Source: Bryobacterales bacterium
GTDB taxonomy: Bacteria; Acidobacteriota; Terriglobia; Bryobacterales; Bryobacteraceae
DNA: 64,000 nt
Direction of reading: 5' to 3'
Assembly (NCBI GenBank): GCA_026954325.1
Contig: JAIXKK010000216.1
Location: 17,961 to 81,960, forward strand
Shown: positions 26,075 through 35,380 of the stretch, piece by piece
Layout: every line of letters begins with the position of its first letter
Position numbering within the stretch: position 1 is the first letter of the stretch
Position numbers and translations under genes: made by a program
The notes under the pieces: model-generated
What the model saw: only the letters and a program-made list of their open reading frames with translations
The model's database searches: none
Told to the model about the DNA's origin: nothing

Positions 26075-26128
26075 GATTAGAAAATGCTGCGCTCTTCCAC
26101 CCCCTCGCGGCCCCTCGCGATGGGACCC

Positions 26129-27898
26129 TTAGGATAGTTTCGCCTCGAGTTCCGCCCATCTGTCATAAAGCCCGTCTACAAGCGCCTGCGCCTCGATCAT
26201 CGCCTGGTAAGCAGCCTCGAGTTTGGCCCCATCCACCACCACCTCCGGCGCCTGAAGCGCGGTCTTGCGCTCCTCGAGCGCGCGTTCCGCCTCCGCGATC
26301 CGCCCCTCGATGCCGTCCCATTCGCGGCTTTCCAGGTAGGAGAGCCGTTTCTTCGCCGGCTCCTTGACGCGCGGCGCGGCCGGCGCGGGCTTGTCCGCCT
26401 TCACGCGGCGCGCCGCCGGCACCTGCTCCCACTGCGAGTAGTCCGCGTAGGTGGTCGCGCCGCCTTGTCCGTCCAGGCCCAGGACGACGGTGGCGACGCG
26501 GTCCAGGAGAAACCGGTCATGCGTCACCAGCACCATGGCTCCGGGAAACTCGAGGAGGCTCTCTTCGAGAACCTCGAGCGTGGGGATGTCGAGGTCATTG
26601 GTCGGTTCGTCGAGCAGGAGAAGATCGGCCTCTTCGAGCATCAGCCGCGCAATCAGCACCCGCGCCCGTTCGCCTCCCGACAGGGAACCCACCGGCGCCT
26701 CCAATTGCTCGGGACGGAAGAGAAAGCGCTTCGCCCATCCGGCGACGTGTTGCGGACGCCCGCGATAGATCACCGAATCCCCATGCCCGGCGAGAGCGCG
26801 CTTGAGCGGCGCATCCGGGTTCAACTGTTCGCGATGCTGATCGAAGTAGACGATTCGCAATCCATCGGCCCGCTTCAGTTTGCCCGCAGTGGGATGCAGA
26901 GCCCCCGTGAGCACCCGCAGCAGAGTGGTTTTTCCACTCCCATTGGCCCCCACCAGACCAAGGCGCATCCCCGGCATGAGGGTGAGATTGAGGTCCTGAA
27001 ACAGCGTGCCGAACCCAAGTCTCTCGGCTTCCACCAGGCGCCTGGTGCGGCGGTCGGACGCGGTGAAATCTATGCCGGCCACCGCGCTCCGGGCGCGCCC
27101 GGCGACATCTCCGAGTTCGCTGATGAGGCGGTTGGCTTCGTCAATGCGCGCTTTTGACTTCGTGGTACGCGCCTTGGCTCCGCGCCGCAGCCACTCGACC
27201 TCGCGGCGCACTTTCGTTTCGAGCGATTCCTGAAGTTTTTGTTGAGCATCGAGAAAGTCCGCCCGTTGTTCGAGAAACCGGCTGTAATTTCCCGTGACTC
27301 GAAAGAGGCCTCCCGGGTAGCGTGGACTCAACTCCGCCATCGACATGGCTACGTTTTCAAGAAAGTAGCGGTCATGGCTCACCACGATAGCCGCGAACCG
27401 GGCATCCTCGAGCAACTTTTCGAGCCAGAGGATGCCGGCGAGATCGAGGTGGTTGGTGGGCTCGTCGAGCAATAGGATATCCGGGTCCTGAATGAGCGCC
27501 TCGCTCAGGGCGAGCCGTTTGCGCCATCCCCCCGACAACCTGGAGGCTTCCGCGTCCGGTTCGGCGAACCCGGCTACTCCAAGCATCGCGGCGATACGGC
27601 CATCCTTCTCTTCGTTTGCGGGGGCGGCGGCATCGAGAACGTCGCGCACGCGGACGCCGGCGGGGAACACGGAATCCTGCGGGACGTAGGCAAGACGTGT
27701 CATCTTGCGCAGGGCAACGGCGCCTTCATCGGCTTGTTCCAGCCCGGCAAGGATGCGCAGGAGCGTGGTCTTTCCGCTCCCGTTCGGACCGATCAATCCG
27801 AGGCGGTCTCCTTCTTCCACGGAGAGATCGATTTCCTCGAATAAAGCCCCCGAACCGAAGGACTTCGTCAATTTCCGGCAATTCAAAAGAATGGACAC
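26129..27898 (-). CDS. uup: ABC-F family ATPase, Uup type
   Basis: A 589-residue soluble protein with two ABC domains and no membrane part. Domain 1: IGPNGSGKTT, LSGGWRKRLALSEAL, ILLLDEPTNHLD. Domain 2: VGANGSGKTT, LSGGERARVLIARLM, LLLLDEPTNDLD. A basic inter-domain linker (WLRRGAKARTTKSKAR) and a charged C-terminal helical domain from about residue 500 match Uup. Such proteins act on ribosomes or DNA branch intermediates. It is divergent from the DUF3500-like gene, with 61 bases between the starts. Confidence 0.9.
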   Translation of the reverse strand: MSILLNCRKLTKSFGSGALFEEIDLSVEEGDRLGLIGPNGSGKTTLLRILAGLEQADEGAVALRKMTRLAYVPQDSVFPAGVRVRDVLDAAAPANEEKDGRIAAMLGVAGFAEPDAEASRLSGGWRKRLALSEALIQDPDILLLDEPTNHLDLAGILWLEKLLEDARFAAIVVSHDRYFLENVAMSMAELSPRYPGGLFRVTGNYSRFLEQRADFLDAQQKLQESLETKVRREVEWLRRGAKARTTKSKARIDEANRLISELGDVAGRARSAVAGIDFTASDRRTRRLVEAERLGFGTLFQDLNLTLMPGMRLGLVGANGSGKTTLLRVLTGALHPTAGKLKRADGLRIVYFDQHREQLNPDAPLKRALAGHGDSVIYRGRPQHVAGWAKRFLFRPEQLEAPVGSLSGGERARVLIARLMLEEADLLLLDEPTNDLDIPTLEVLEESLLEFPGAMVLVTHDRFLLDRVATVVLGLDGQGGATTYADYSQWEQVPAARRVKADKPAPAAPRVKEPAKKRLSYLESREWDGIEGRIAEAERALEERKTALQAPEVVVDGAKLEAAYQAMIEAQALVDGLYDRWAELEAKLS

Positions 27899-27959
27899 TC
27901 ACTGCTATGCTACCGTGCCGGCGCTGCGATATACTGTCCCCACAGAAAGGAGAGCCACC

Positions 27960-29033
27960 TTGTTCCGACTCTGCCGCCCTGGGGCCATTTTTTGGCGCAT
28001 GGGTCTTACCGCTGGCTTCGCGTTTCTCTTGACTTCCGCATACTACCGCGTCAACTCGCCTCTGGTGATGTCCGAGGCGGCGAACGCATTCCTGAATTCG
28101 CTCACTCCCGGGCAGCGGGCGAAAGCGACATTCGACTTCAAGGACCAGGAGCGGTTTTTCTGGCACTTCGTACCGGACAATAATATCCAGCAGACCCTCC
28201 ATCGCGGGCGCAAAGGGCTCACCCTCCTGGAGATGACACCGCCGCAAAAGCACCTTGCACAGGCCATGTTGAGCGCGGGATTGAGCCAGCGGGGCTACAT
28301 CAAGGCGATCTCCATCATGAGCCTGGAAGACGTGCTGCGTTTGCTTGAGAAGGATGACGGCGTGCGGCGTAATCCCGAGCGTTACTACTTCAGCGTGTTC
28401 GGCGCTCCCTCGGAAAAAGGCGTCTGGAGCTATCGCGTGGAAGGGCATCACATCAGCTTGCATTTCACGGTGGTGAACGGCAAGGTGGTGGGCAGCCCGG
28501 AATTCTTCGGCTCCAATCCCGCCATGGTGCTGGAAGGCCCGCGCAAGGGGATGCGGGTTCTCGGGCACGAGGAAGACTACGGCCGGGCCGTCCTGTTGTC
28601 GCTGACGCCGCAGCAGAAGAAGGTGGCGATTGTCGACCCCACGGCGTACAAAGACATCCTGACCGGCGCCTCTCGCACCGCCGCGCTCAAGGGACAGCCT
28701 TCGGGGCTGGAGTTCTCGAAGATGAACGTCAAACAGCGCGCCCTGCTCGAGACTTTGCTGGATGAATACTGCCATAACGTGCCCGACCAGGCGGCGCGGG
28801 CGCGCCAGGAACTGATCAGGAAGGCGGGCAACAACATCTACTTCGCCTGGGCCGGAGTGGAGCAGAAGGGCGGGCCGCACTATTACCGCGTGCAGGCGCC
28901 CACCTTCCTCATCGAGTACGACAACACGCAGAACGACGCCAACCACATCCACTCGGTTTGGCGCGAAATGGGCAATGACTGGGGCGAAGATCTGCTGAAG
29001 GAGCACTACGCGGCCAGTCATCACGTCCGCTGA
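27960..29033 (+). CDS. DUF3500-like exported or membrane-anchored protein
   Basis: The open frame begins further upstream but overlaps uup in antisense; the likely start is TTG at 27960, which has AAAGGAG 7 bases before it and begins a hydrophobic segment (MGLTAGFAFLLTSAYY). The 357-residue product has FFWHFVPDNNIQQ, RKGLTLLEMTPPQKHLAQAM, an HHISLHFTVVNGKV segment and a late EYDNTQNDANHIHSVWR motif, as in DUF3500 proteins. Conserved His and Asp suggest metal binding; function unknown. Confidence 0.72.
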   Translation: MFRLCRPGAIFWRMGLTAGFAFLLTSAYYRVNSPLVMSEAANAFLNSLTPGQRAKATFDFKDQERFFWHFVPDNNIQQTLHRGRKGLTLLEMTPPQKHLAQAMLSAGLSQRGYIKAISIMSLEDVLRLLEKDDGVRRNPERYYFSVFGAPSEKGVWSYRVEGHHISLHFTVVNGKVVGSPEFFGSNPAMVLEGPRKGMRVLGHEEDYGRAVLLSLTPQQKKVAIVDPTAYKDILTGASRTAALKGQPSGLEFSKMNVKQRALLETLLDEYCHNVPDQAARARQELIRKAGNNIYFAWAGVEQKGGPHYYRVQAPTFLIEYDNTQNDANHIHSVWREMGNDWGEDLLKEHYAASHHVR

Positions 29034-29071
29034 CGATTCCGCGTCATTCGTAATCATCCACATCGGGGTTC

Positions 29072-29077
29072 TATACT
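29072..29077 (+). promoter_or_regulatory. putative -10 box of glgC
   Basis: TATACT lies 14 bases before the glgC ATG, giving a very short leader. No good -35 hexamer is seen at the usual distance. Confidence 0.3.
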
Positions 29078-29091
29078 AAGCTAAGGCACCG

Positions 29092-30330
29092 ATGCGGGAC
29101 ACCCTTGCGATTCTCCTCGCCGGAGGCGCCGGTGAGCGCCTTCACCCTCTCACGCGAAACAACGCCAAACCGGCGGTTCCCTTTGGAGGCACCTACCGGA
29201 TTATCGACTTCACTTTATCGAATTGTATTAACTCGAATATCAGGCGCGTTTTTGTTCTTGCGCAATACAAAGCGCTCGAAATGATTCGTCATTTGCGGGA
29301 GGGCTGGAGCATTCTTCCGCCCGAACTCGGCGAGTTCATCGAAGTCATCACGCCCATGAAACGCGTGCATGAGGATTGGTACCTCGGCACCGCCGACGCC
29401 GTCTACCAGAACATCGAGAGCATCGAGGCCGAAGCCCCCAGACACACCCTCATCCTCTCCGGCGACCACATCTACAAGATGAATTATCAGGAGATGAGGG
29501 ACTGGCACGCGAAGACGGGAGCCGACGTCACCATCGCCACCATCCAGATTCCTCCGGAGGAAGCGGGAAGATTCGGAATCGCGCGGATCGGCGGCCACTA
29601 CCGCGTGATCGGCTTCGAGGAAAAACCACGACATGGCAACCCCACGCGCAGCATTTTCAATCCGGACATGGTGAGCGCTTCGATGGGCATTTATATGTTC
29701 CGGACCGAGGTGCTGCTCGAGGCGCTGCGCAAGGACGCCGAGGATCCCGAATCGGCGCACGATTTCGGAACGAACATACTGCCCGGCCTGATCGATACCT
29801 GTCAGGTGGCCGCATACGACTTCCGTGACCTGAACGACAAGCGAGTCCGTTACTGGCGCGACGTGGGGACGCTTGACGCTTACTATGAAGCGAACATGGA
29901 CCTGGTGGCCGTAACGCCCGAATTCAACCTTTACGACACGCGCTGGCCGGTGCGCACGCGCCTGTTGCAGGCGCCTCCGGCAAAATTCGTGTTTGCCCAG
30001 GAAGGGCGGAGGGTGGGCGTGGCGATTGATTCCATTGTCTCGCCCGGGTGCATCGTCTCCGGCGGGCGCGTGGTGCACAGCGTCCTGTCTCCCGGAGTCC
30101 GGGTGAATAGTTTCTGCGACGTGGAGGAATCGATTCTTCTTCACAATGTGCGCGTGGGGCGCTATTGCCGCATCCGCAAGGCTATTATTGATGCCGGCGT
30201 AAGAATCCCGGAAGGAACCCAGATCGGTATTGATCTCGAAGAAGACCGGGCGCGCGGCTACACCATCAGCGAAGGCGGCGTGACCGTGGTGTCCGGGATG
30301 GCGGAACAGTATTCGCTGGCCGGCGCGTAG
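29092..30330 (+). CDS. glgC: glucose-1-phosphate adenylyltransferase
   Basis: A 412-residue enzyme making ADP-glucose from ATP and glucose-1-phosphate, the committed step of glycogen synthesis. The nucleotide-binding signature (AILLAGGAGERLHPLT), KPAVPFGGTYRIIDFTLSNC, the catalytic-site YLGTADAVYQN and SGDHIYKMNY, and GFEEKP are all present. The C-terminal left-handed beta-helix is intact. It is the first of a plus-strand series; no other glycogen gene is in the window. Confidence 0.95.
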   Translation: MRDTLAILLAGGAGERLHPLTRNNAKPAVPFGGTYRIIDFTLSNCINSNIRRVFVLAQYKALEMIRHLREGWSILPPELGEFIEVITPMKRVHEDWYLGTADAVYQNIESIEAEAPRHTLILSGDHIYKMNYQEMRDWHAKTGADVTIATIQIPPEEAGRFGIARIGGHYRVIGFEEKPRHGNPTRSIFNPDMVSASMGIYMFRTEVLLEALRKDAEDPESAHDFGTNILPGLIDTCQVAAYDFRDLNDKRVRYWRDVGTLDAYYEANMDLVAVTPEFNLYDTRWPVRTRLLQAPPAKFVFAQEGRRVGVAIDSIVSPGCIVSGGRVVHSVLSPGVRVNSFCDVEESILLHNVRVGRYCRIRKAIIDAGVRIPEGTQIGIDLEEDRARGYTISEGGVTVVSGMAEQYSLAGA

Positions 30331-30418
30331 CCGCTTCCCTGGCGCCGGGACCTCCGTCCGCGCCGCGCGTTCCCCCCGCGGCGGCGGCGTGCTTCCGCCA
30401 TGCTAGCCTATTAGATTC

Positions 30419-32089
30419 ATGTCAGATCGCAAACTGCGGGTCATTCCCCTGGGAGGCCTCGGGGAATTCGGAATGAACTGCCTGGCCATTCGTTACGGCG
30501 ATGACATTCTCGTCGTCGACGCGGGGATGATGTTCCCCGACGCGGAATTGCTTGGGGTGGACATTGTAGTTCCGGATTTCTCCTTCCTCGAGGAAAACAA
30601 GGAGCATGTGCGCGCGCTCGTGCTCACGCACGGCCATGAGGATCACATCGGCGGCGTACCGTTCCTGTTGAGCCAGCTAAATGTGCCCGTGTACGGCACG
30701 GCGCTCACGCTCGCCCTGGTCGAGCGCCGCCTCGAAGAGCATGAACTCGAAGAGGAAACCGATTTTCGCGAGGTGCGCCCAGGCGAAATCATCGAGGCGG
30801 GGCCCTTCTCCGTCGAGTTCATCCATGTCACGCACTCCATTGTCAGTTGTGTCGCCCTTGCCATCACGACTCCGCTGGGAGTAATCATCCACACCGGGGA
30901 CTTCAAACTGGATCCCACGCCGCTCGACGATATCCCGTTCGACCTCCACAAGTTTGCCGAGTACGGGAAACGCGGCGTGCTGTTGTTGCTCTCCGATTCC
31001 ACCAACGTCGACCGTCCGGGCTTCACGGAAAGCGAGCGCGCGGTCCGGCCGCGCCTCGAGGATTGCTTCCATCGCGCCCATGGACGGCTGGTGCTGTCGT
31101 GTTTCAGCAGTTCGATTCACCGGCTGCAGCAGATCCTCTACCTGGCCGGCGAATACGGCCGGCGAGTGGCGTTTCTCGGGCGCAGCATGTTGAGCGTGAC
31201 CGAAATCGCCCATAGCCTGAACCTGCTCCAAATTCCCGATTCCATCCTGCTGCGTCCGCAGGACATCATGCAGTCGCCGGCGGATCGCGTGGTGGCGGTC
31301 ATCAGCGGCACGCAGGGGGAACCGATGTCCGCCCTGGCGCGGGTGGCCGTGGACAACCACAAGCATCTTTCCATCCGCCCCGGAGACACGGTTGTGCTCA
31401 GTTCACGCATCATCCCCGGCAATGAAAAGCCCATTTACAGGATGATCAACCACATCGCGCGCCGCGGCGGCGATGTGGTGTACGGCACGATGAATCCGCC
31501 GGTGCATGTTTCCGGGCACGCGAGCGTGGAAGAACTGAAACTGCTGCTTAGCCTGGTGCGGCCCAGGTACTTTATCCCGGTTCACGGAGAGTACCGTCAA
31601 CTCGCGCGCCACGCTTCTCTCGCCAAAGCCGTGCTCGGCGCCGGCTTGAAAGAAACGTTCGTCATCGACTCGGGTGAATCGGTGGAGTTTGACGACTACG
31701 GGGCGCGGAAAGGGACAAGCGTTCCGGTAGGGCGCGTCTGCATCGACTCCGGCACCGTCGACGAGGTTGTGGAAGACCTGGTGATCCGCGACCGCAGGCA
31801 TCTCTCCGAGGACGGCTTCGTGCTTCCCATCATCGCCATCAACAAGCATACGGGGAAGAACGAATCGCTTCCGGAAATCGTCAGCCGCGGCTTTGTGTCC
31901 TTCGAGGATAGCTCGGAACTGCTGCAAGGCGCCCGCCAGATTGTCGCCAAGACTCTCGAGGGTTCGACGCCCGAGGAGCGTACGGATTGGGGAGTGATGC
32001 AGGAGAAGATCCGCACGGACCTGCGCCGCTATATTTCCAGGCAGACTTCGCGCCGCCCGCTGATCATGCCTGTCATCCTGGAAGTGTGA
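30419..32089 (+). CDS. rnj: ribonuclease J
   Basis: A 556-residue metallo-beta-lactamase/beta-CASP RNase with 5' exo- and endonuclease activity on mRNA and rRNA precursors. The zinc-binding motif is LTHGHEDHIGG, followed by HVTHSIV, HTGDFKLD and SDSTNVDRPGF; the beta-CASP part has SCFSSSIHRLQQI and ISGTQGEPMSAL; the late PVHGEYRQLARH completes the site. The protein length is normal. Its last codons overlap the start of the next gene. Confidence 0.95.
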   Translation: MSDRKLRVIPLGGLGEFGMNCLAIRYGDDILVVDAGMMFPDAELLGVDIVVPDFSFLEENKEHVRALVLTHGHEDHIGGVPFLLSQLNVPVYGTALTLALVERRLEEHELEEETDFREVRPGEIIEAGPFSVEFIHVTHSIVSCVALAITTPLGVIIHTGDFKLDPTPLDDIPFDLHKFAEYGKRGVLLLLSDSTNVDRPGFTESERAVRPRLEDCFHRAHGRLVLSCFSSSIHRLQQILYLAGEYGRRVAFLGRSMLSVTEIAHSLNLLQIPDSILLRPQDIMQSPADRVVAVISGTQGEPMSALARVAVDNHKHLSIRPGDTVVLSSRIIPGNEKPIYRMINHIARRGGDVVYGTMNPPVHVSGHASVEELKLLLSLVRPRYFIPVHGEYRQLARHASLAKAVLGAGLKETFVIDSGESVEFDDYGARKGTSVPVGRVCIDSGTVDEVVEDLVIRDRRHLSEDGFVLPIIAINKHTGKNESLPEIVSRGFVSFEDSSELLQGARQIVAKTLEGSTPEERTDWGVMQEKIRTDLRRYISRQTSRRPLIMPVILEV

Positions 32090-33468
32090 CTACTCCCGTT
32101 CCCCGAAACTACCTGGAAGACGCCTCGGGCTACCAGGGTAACGCCGAGGCGCTGTTCCTGCCGGCCACGGAGGAGGAACTCCTCGATGTGCTCCGGAAGT
32201 CTACGGCTACGCGCACTCCGGTGACGATCGCCGGCGCCGGCACGGGAGTCGCCGGCGGCCGCTGTCCCGAGGGCGGCTGGATAATTTCGATGGAGAAGTT
32301 CCGCAAACTCGAGATCCATCAGGGGTACGCCGTCGCTGGCTCCGGAGTCCTTCTGCGCGAGCTACAGGCCGCGGCGCAGGCCGGCGGGCAGTTCTACGCT
32401 CCCGATCCCACGGAAAATTCGTCCGCCATCGGGGGCAACATCGCCGCCGACGCCAGCGGATCGCGCAGCTTCCGCTACGGGGACACGCGGCGGCATATCC
32501 GCGCGCTGCGCGTTGCCCTGATGGATGGCACGCTGCTGGCGTTGCGGCGGGGAGAGCCGCTGCCGTTCGCCGCGCCGCCGGTTCCGATGCCGGAAACAAC
32601 GAAACATTCCGCGGGCTACTGGCTGAAGCCCGGCATGGACTACCTTGATCTTTTCATCGGCTCGGAGGGAACGCTTGGCGTCGTCACCGAGGCCGAGGTA
32701 CAATTGCTGCCCGCGCCGAAACATTTGCTCACCGGCGTGATCTTTATGCCGGACGACGACGCCGCTCTTTCGGCGGTCGAGGCATGGCGCGGCACGCCGC
32801 TGCTGCGCATGCTCGAATACATGGACGCGGGCTCGCTGGATCTGCTGCGCGGGAAGTATCCGGAAATCCCCGCCGGGGCGCGGGCGGCGCTGCTGATTGA
32901 GCAGGAGCTTGCCGCCGAGGACGGGCCGGAGATGGAGGAATGGGCGGACCGGCTCATCGACTCCGGGTCGCTTGGCGAAGCCTCGTGGTTCGCCGCCAAT
33001 GCCGCCGACCGCGAGCGCTTCCGGCGGTTTCGCCACGCGCTGCCGGAGTCCGTCAACGACTCCGTGCGCCGCAACGGATTCCTGAAACTCGGGTCGGATT
33101 ACGCCGTCCCCTTGGCCCGCAATCGCGAGATGATGGCTTACTACCGCGGCCGCCTTGAGGCCGAATTTCCCGGCCGTTATGTCATTTTCGGCCACATCGG
33201 CGACGCCCACGTTCATGTCAATATCCTTCCCACGGCGGAGGTGGAGTTCGAACGCGGCAAGCGATTGATGATCGAATTCGCCCGCCATGCCGTCGCCCTT
33301 GGCGGAACCGTCGGGGCTGAACATGGCCTGGGCAAGCGCAAAGCGCACCTGCTGCGGCTGCAATACGACGATGAGGTAATTGAAGCGATGAAAGAGATCA
33401 AGAGCCGCTTCGATCCGCTGTGGCTGCTCGGCCGCGGTACATTGTTGGAGTATGTACAGCCGTCGTGA
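32086..33468 (+). CDS. FAD-linked oxidase, GlcD-like (2-hydroxyacid dehydrogenase)
   Basis: A 460-residue flavoprotein of the D-lactate/glycolate oxidase group. The PCMH FAD-binding half shows TIAGAGTGVAGG, DPTENSSAIGGNIAADASG and IGSEGTLGVVTEAEVQL. The C-terminal half has FGHIGDAHVHVN and GGTVGAEHGLGKRK, which bind flavin and substrate metal. The frame stays open upstream inside rnj; the GTG at 32086 overlaps the rnj stop (GTGA) and begins just before the conserved region, so translational coupling is likely. Substrate unknown. Confidence 0.87.
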   Translation: MTTPVPRNYLEDASGYQGNAEALFLPATEEELLDVLRKSTATRTPVTIAGAGTGVAGGRCPEGGWIISMEKFRKLEIHQGYAVAGSGVLLRELQAAAQAGGQFYAPDPTENSSAIGGNIAADASGSRSFRYGDTRRHIRALRVALMDGTLLALRRGEPLPFAAPPVPMPETTKHSAGYWLKPGMDYLDLFIGSEGTLGVVTEAEVQLLPAPKHLLTGVIFMPDDDAALSAVEAWRGTPLLRMLEYMDAGSLDLLRGKYPEIPAGARAALLIEQELAAEDGPEMEEWADRLIDSGSLGEASWFAANAADRERFRRFRHALPESVNDSVRRNGFLKLGSDYAVPLARNREMMAYYRGRLEAEFPGRYVIFGHIGDAHVHVNILPTAEVEFERGKRLMIEFARHAVALGGTVGAEHGLGKRKAHLLRLQYDDEVIEAMKEIKSRFDPLWLLGRGTLLEYVQPS

Positions 33469-34573
33469 AATTCTCACCCTATCGATAGCATCGGCGGTGG
33501 CGAGCAAAGCTCCCGCCGCGCCGGCCAACGCAAAGGGAGAGTGGCGCAACCGCCAATCGGGCATGGCGTACCGCCGTCTTGGCCGTACCGGCTTCATGAT
33601 TTCGGAGATCGTCATGGGCGGCAATCTCATCAGCCCGGTGAACTACGAGCACGTGCTGGAGGCGCTCGATCACGGGCTCAACTACCTCGACACCGCGCCC
33701 GCCTACGGCAATCTGCAAAGTGAGAAAGGATACGCGCGCGTCATCCAGGCGCGGAAGCGCGATTCCTTCTTCCTCAACACCAAGATCAGCATGTGGGACA
33801 TCAACCGCGGCAAAGTGTTTCAGGATATCTTTCATTCTCTTCCCGAATCCGAGCGGAAGAAATTGCAGCACGAGGCCATGGAAGAATTGGAACGCCGCCG
33901 CGTATTCGAGCCTGACTACATCTGCGACTACTTCCCCTCACAGCGCGGCGAGATGCGGGATGCGGCCCTTGCCAACGTGATGGAGAAGAAATACGGGCAG
34001 CGGATCGACCGCGATAAGAACTACCGGCGGATCATCATCGACTCGCTCGAGGCGAGCCTCAAACGGTTAGGCGCCGACCATGTGGATCTCATGATGTGTC
34101 CGCACGGAGCGAGCACTCCCGCGGAGATCCTTACGCATCCGGAAATCTTCGACGCGTTTGAAACATTGAAGAAAGCGGGGAAGGTGCGTCATCTCGGAGT
34201 CTCGGCGCACAATGATCCCGGAGGCGTTCTGGAGGCGGCGGCGCAGACCGGAAAGTATTCGGCGGCCATGGTGGCCTACAGCATCATCAACCACGGCTAC
34301 GTAGATGCCGGGCTCGAGAAAGCGCATCAGGCGGGGATGGGGATCATCGCCATGAAAGCGGCCCGCCCGGTGTTCAACGGCCGCGACAACGGCACTCCCG
34401 ATATCCCGGAGCGCGTTGAAAAAATTCAGAAAGCTATCCCGGGAGCGCTCAAGGTTCCGCAGAAAGCCTATGTATGGGCGCTGCGCAACTCACGCCTCAG
34501 CGCGGTCATTTCGGAGATGGGCAGCGCCGCCATCATGCGCGACAATCTGCCGCTGGCGGCGCCGAAGGCTTAG
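33452..34573 (+). CDS. exported aldo/keto reductase with Tat-like signal
   Basis: A 373-residue NADP(H)-dependent oxidoreductase. It starts with a short twin-arginine signal (SRREILTLSIASAVASKAPA). The AKR tetrad is visible: Asp and Tyr in DTAPAYGN, Lys in LNTKIS and His in LMMCPHG; GKVRHLGVSAHN and IIAMKAARP follow. An insertion of about 60 residues after the lysine strand is longer than in classic AKRs. The start overlaps the flavin oxidase gene by 17 bases. Physiological substrate unknown. Confidence 0.84.
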   Translation: MYSRREILTLSIASAVASKAPAAPANAKGEWRNRQSGMAYRRLGRTGFMISEIVMGGNLISPVNYEHVLEALDHGLNYLDTAPAYGNLQSEKGYARVIQARKRDSFFLNTKISMWDINRGKVFQDIFHSLPESERKKLQHEAMEELERRRVFEPDYICDYFPSQRGEMRDAALANVMEKKYGQRIDRDKNYRRIIIDSLEASLKRLGADHVDLMMCPHGASTPAEILTHPEIFDAFETLKKAGKVRHLGVSAHNDPGGVLEAAAQTGKYSAAMVAYSIINHGYVDAGLEKAHQAGMGIIAMKAARPVFNGRDNGTPDIPERVEKIQKAIPGALKVPQKAYVWALRNSRLSAVISEMGSAAIMRDNLPLAAPKA

Positions 34574-34672
34574 TTCGCCGGCTCGGAAATTGCCGCGCCG
34601 CCGGTGCGGGAATCGGAAGCCCGTGGTTCGGACGTATCCCCCGGGCGGCGGGGCGTGGTTAAGAAAATTCCC

Positions 34673-35074
34673 TCATCCGGCAGGGAATACGAAGTGCTCA
34701 TCCACAAAGCGCTGGTCGAACGCGACGAAGGCCACTTGCGAGCCTTCCCGGCGCATGATGGCGAAGCTCACACAGTCCACCAGGCTCAGTTTTCGGCGTT
34801 GGGCTGCCAGAAGAGCGGTCATGCCCAGCGAGTGTGTGGCATCATCGGCCCAGGCAATCTCCATCACCGGCAAAATCTCCTCCTGGATGGAACGGACAGC
34901 TTCCAACCCCAACCGGCTCTGAGCCAGAGCACAACTCTCCACAACTATGTAGTTTGTAGTGAAGAGGGGTTCGTTAGACTCGAGCAGGGCCAACCAACAC
35001 ATCTTTGCTGCTTGGTGGTTCGCGTCATTCCGATCGAGTATGGCATCGATTGCCGATGGATCGGCGAAGGTCAC
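34673..35074 (-). CDS. VapC-like PIN-domain ribonuclease toxin
   Basis: A 133-residue PIN-domain protein. The acidic active-site residues are all in place: Asp in TFADPSAIDAILDRND, Glu in NYIVVESCALAQ, Asp in LSLVDCVSFAIM and Asp in VAFDQRFVDEHF. Such toxins cleave tRNA or rRNA when the antitoxin is lost. The GTG start at 35074 overlaps the stop of the antitoxin reading frame (GTGA), the usual arrangement. The matching antitoxin is broken by a frameshift. Confidence 0.85.
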   Translation of the reverse strand: MTFADPSAIDAILDRNDANHQAAKMCWLALLESNEPLFTTNYIVVESCALAQSRLGLEAVRSIQEEILPVMEIAWADDATHSLGMTALLAAQRRKLSLVDCVSFAIMRREGSQVAFVAFDQRFVDEHFVFPAG

Positions 35075-35317
35075 TGCCGTCCGAATGCCTCAGCCAGGTA
35101 TTTGTCGTGTTCCGCGCTGACATCCGGCAGCGAAGAAGCAAACCGTCCGGCGGCGTCCTTGGCTCTGGCGCGCTTGCGCTCGCGACTGATTCCCGCTTCC
35201 CTTTGCAGGAAGGAGTCGATAGACATCCGGATCAGTTCGGCGACAGAATGCCGCCGTTCCCGGCATGGTCCGAAGACTGGCTTGCTCTTCGGTGATTCGG
35301 ATCTGCGCGCGAACCAT
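35071..35317 (-). pseudogene. ribbon-helix-helix antitoxin of the VapC toxin, frameshifted
   Basis: The ATG at 35317 opens MVRAQIRITEEQASLRTM, a typical RHH N-terminus, then the frame loses sense. In another frame the protein resumes with RHSVAELIRMSIDSFLQREA and ISRERKRARAKDAAGRF and ends exactly at the toxin start (stop 35071-35073). The span is 247 bases, not a multiple of three. The break lies at about 35265-35290. A real mutation, a sequencing error or recoding are all possible. Confidence 0.72.
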
Positions 35318-35380
35318 CTGTCATCCTTATAGCAAATGATGATGACATCACATCATAGCCCGTCTCGCTTGACGCATCCG

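Larger units (their letters stand above)
24381..26083 (+). mobile_element. insertion sequence with DDE transposase, doubled end repeats and a hairpin array
   Basis: About 1.7 kb between the efflux operon and uup. One transposase gene is flanked at each end by two copies of a 15-base element: direct at 24390 and 24424, inverted at 26024 and 26059 (the outer right copy has one inserted base). A non-coding tail of about 350 bases after the transposase holds three strong hairpins. Terminal limits are set from the matching outer flanks (TGTCCAATA on the left, TTTCTAATC on the right read inward) and are uncertain by several bases. No clear target duplication was found. The family may be the IS1202/ISNCY group. 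Confidence 0.8.

Noticed and set aside
24394..26367. Plus-strand frame of 657 codons across the insertion sequence
   Set aside because: Overlaps the transposase in another frame and runs through the hairpins; low-complexity product.
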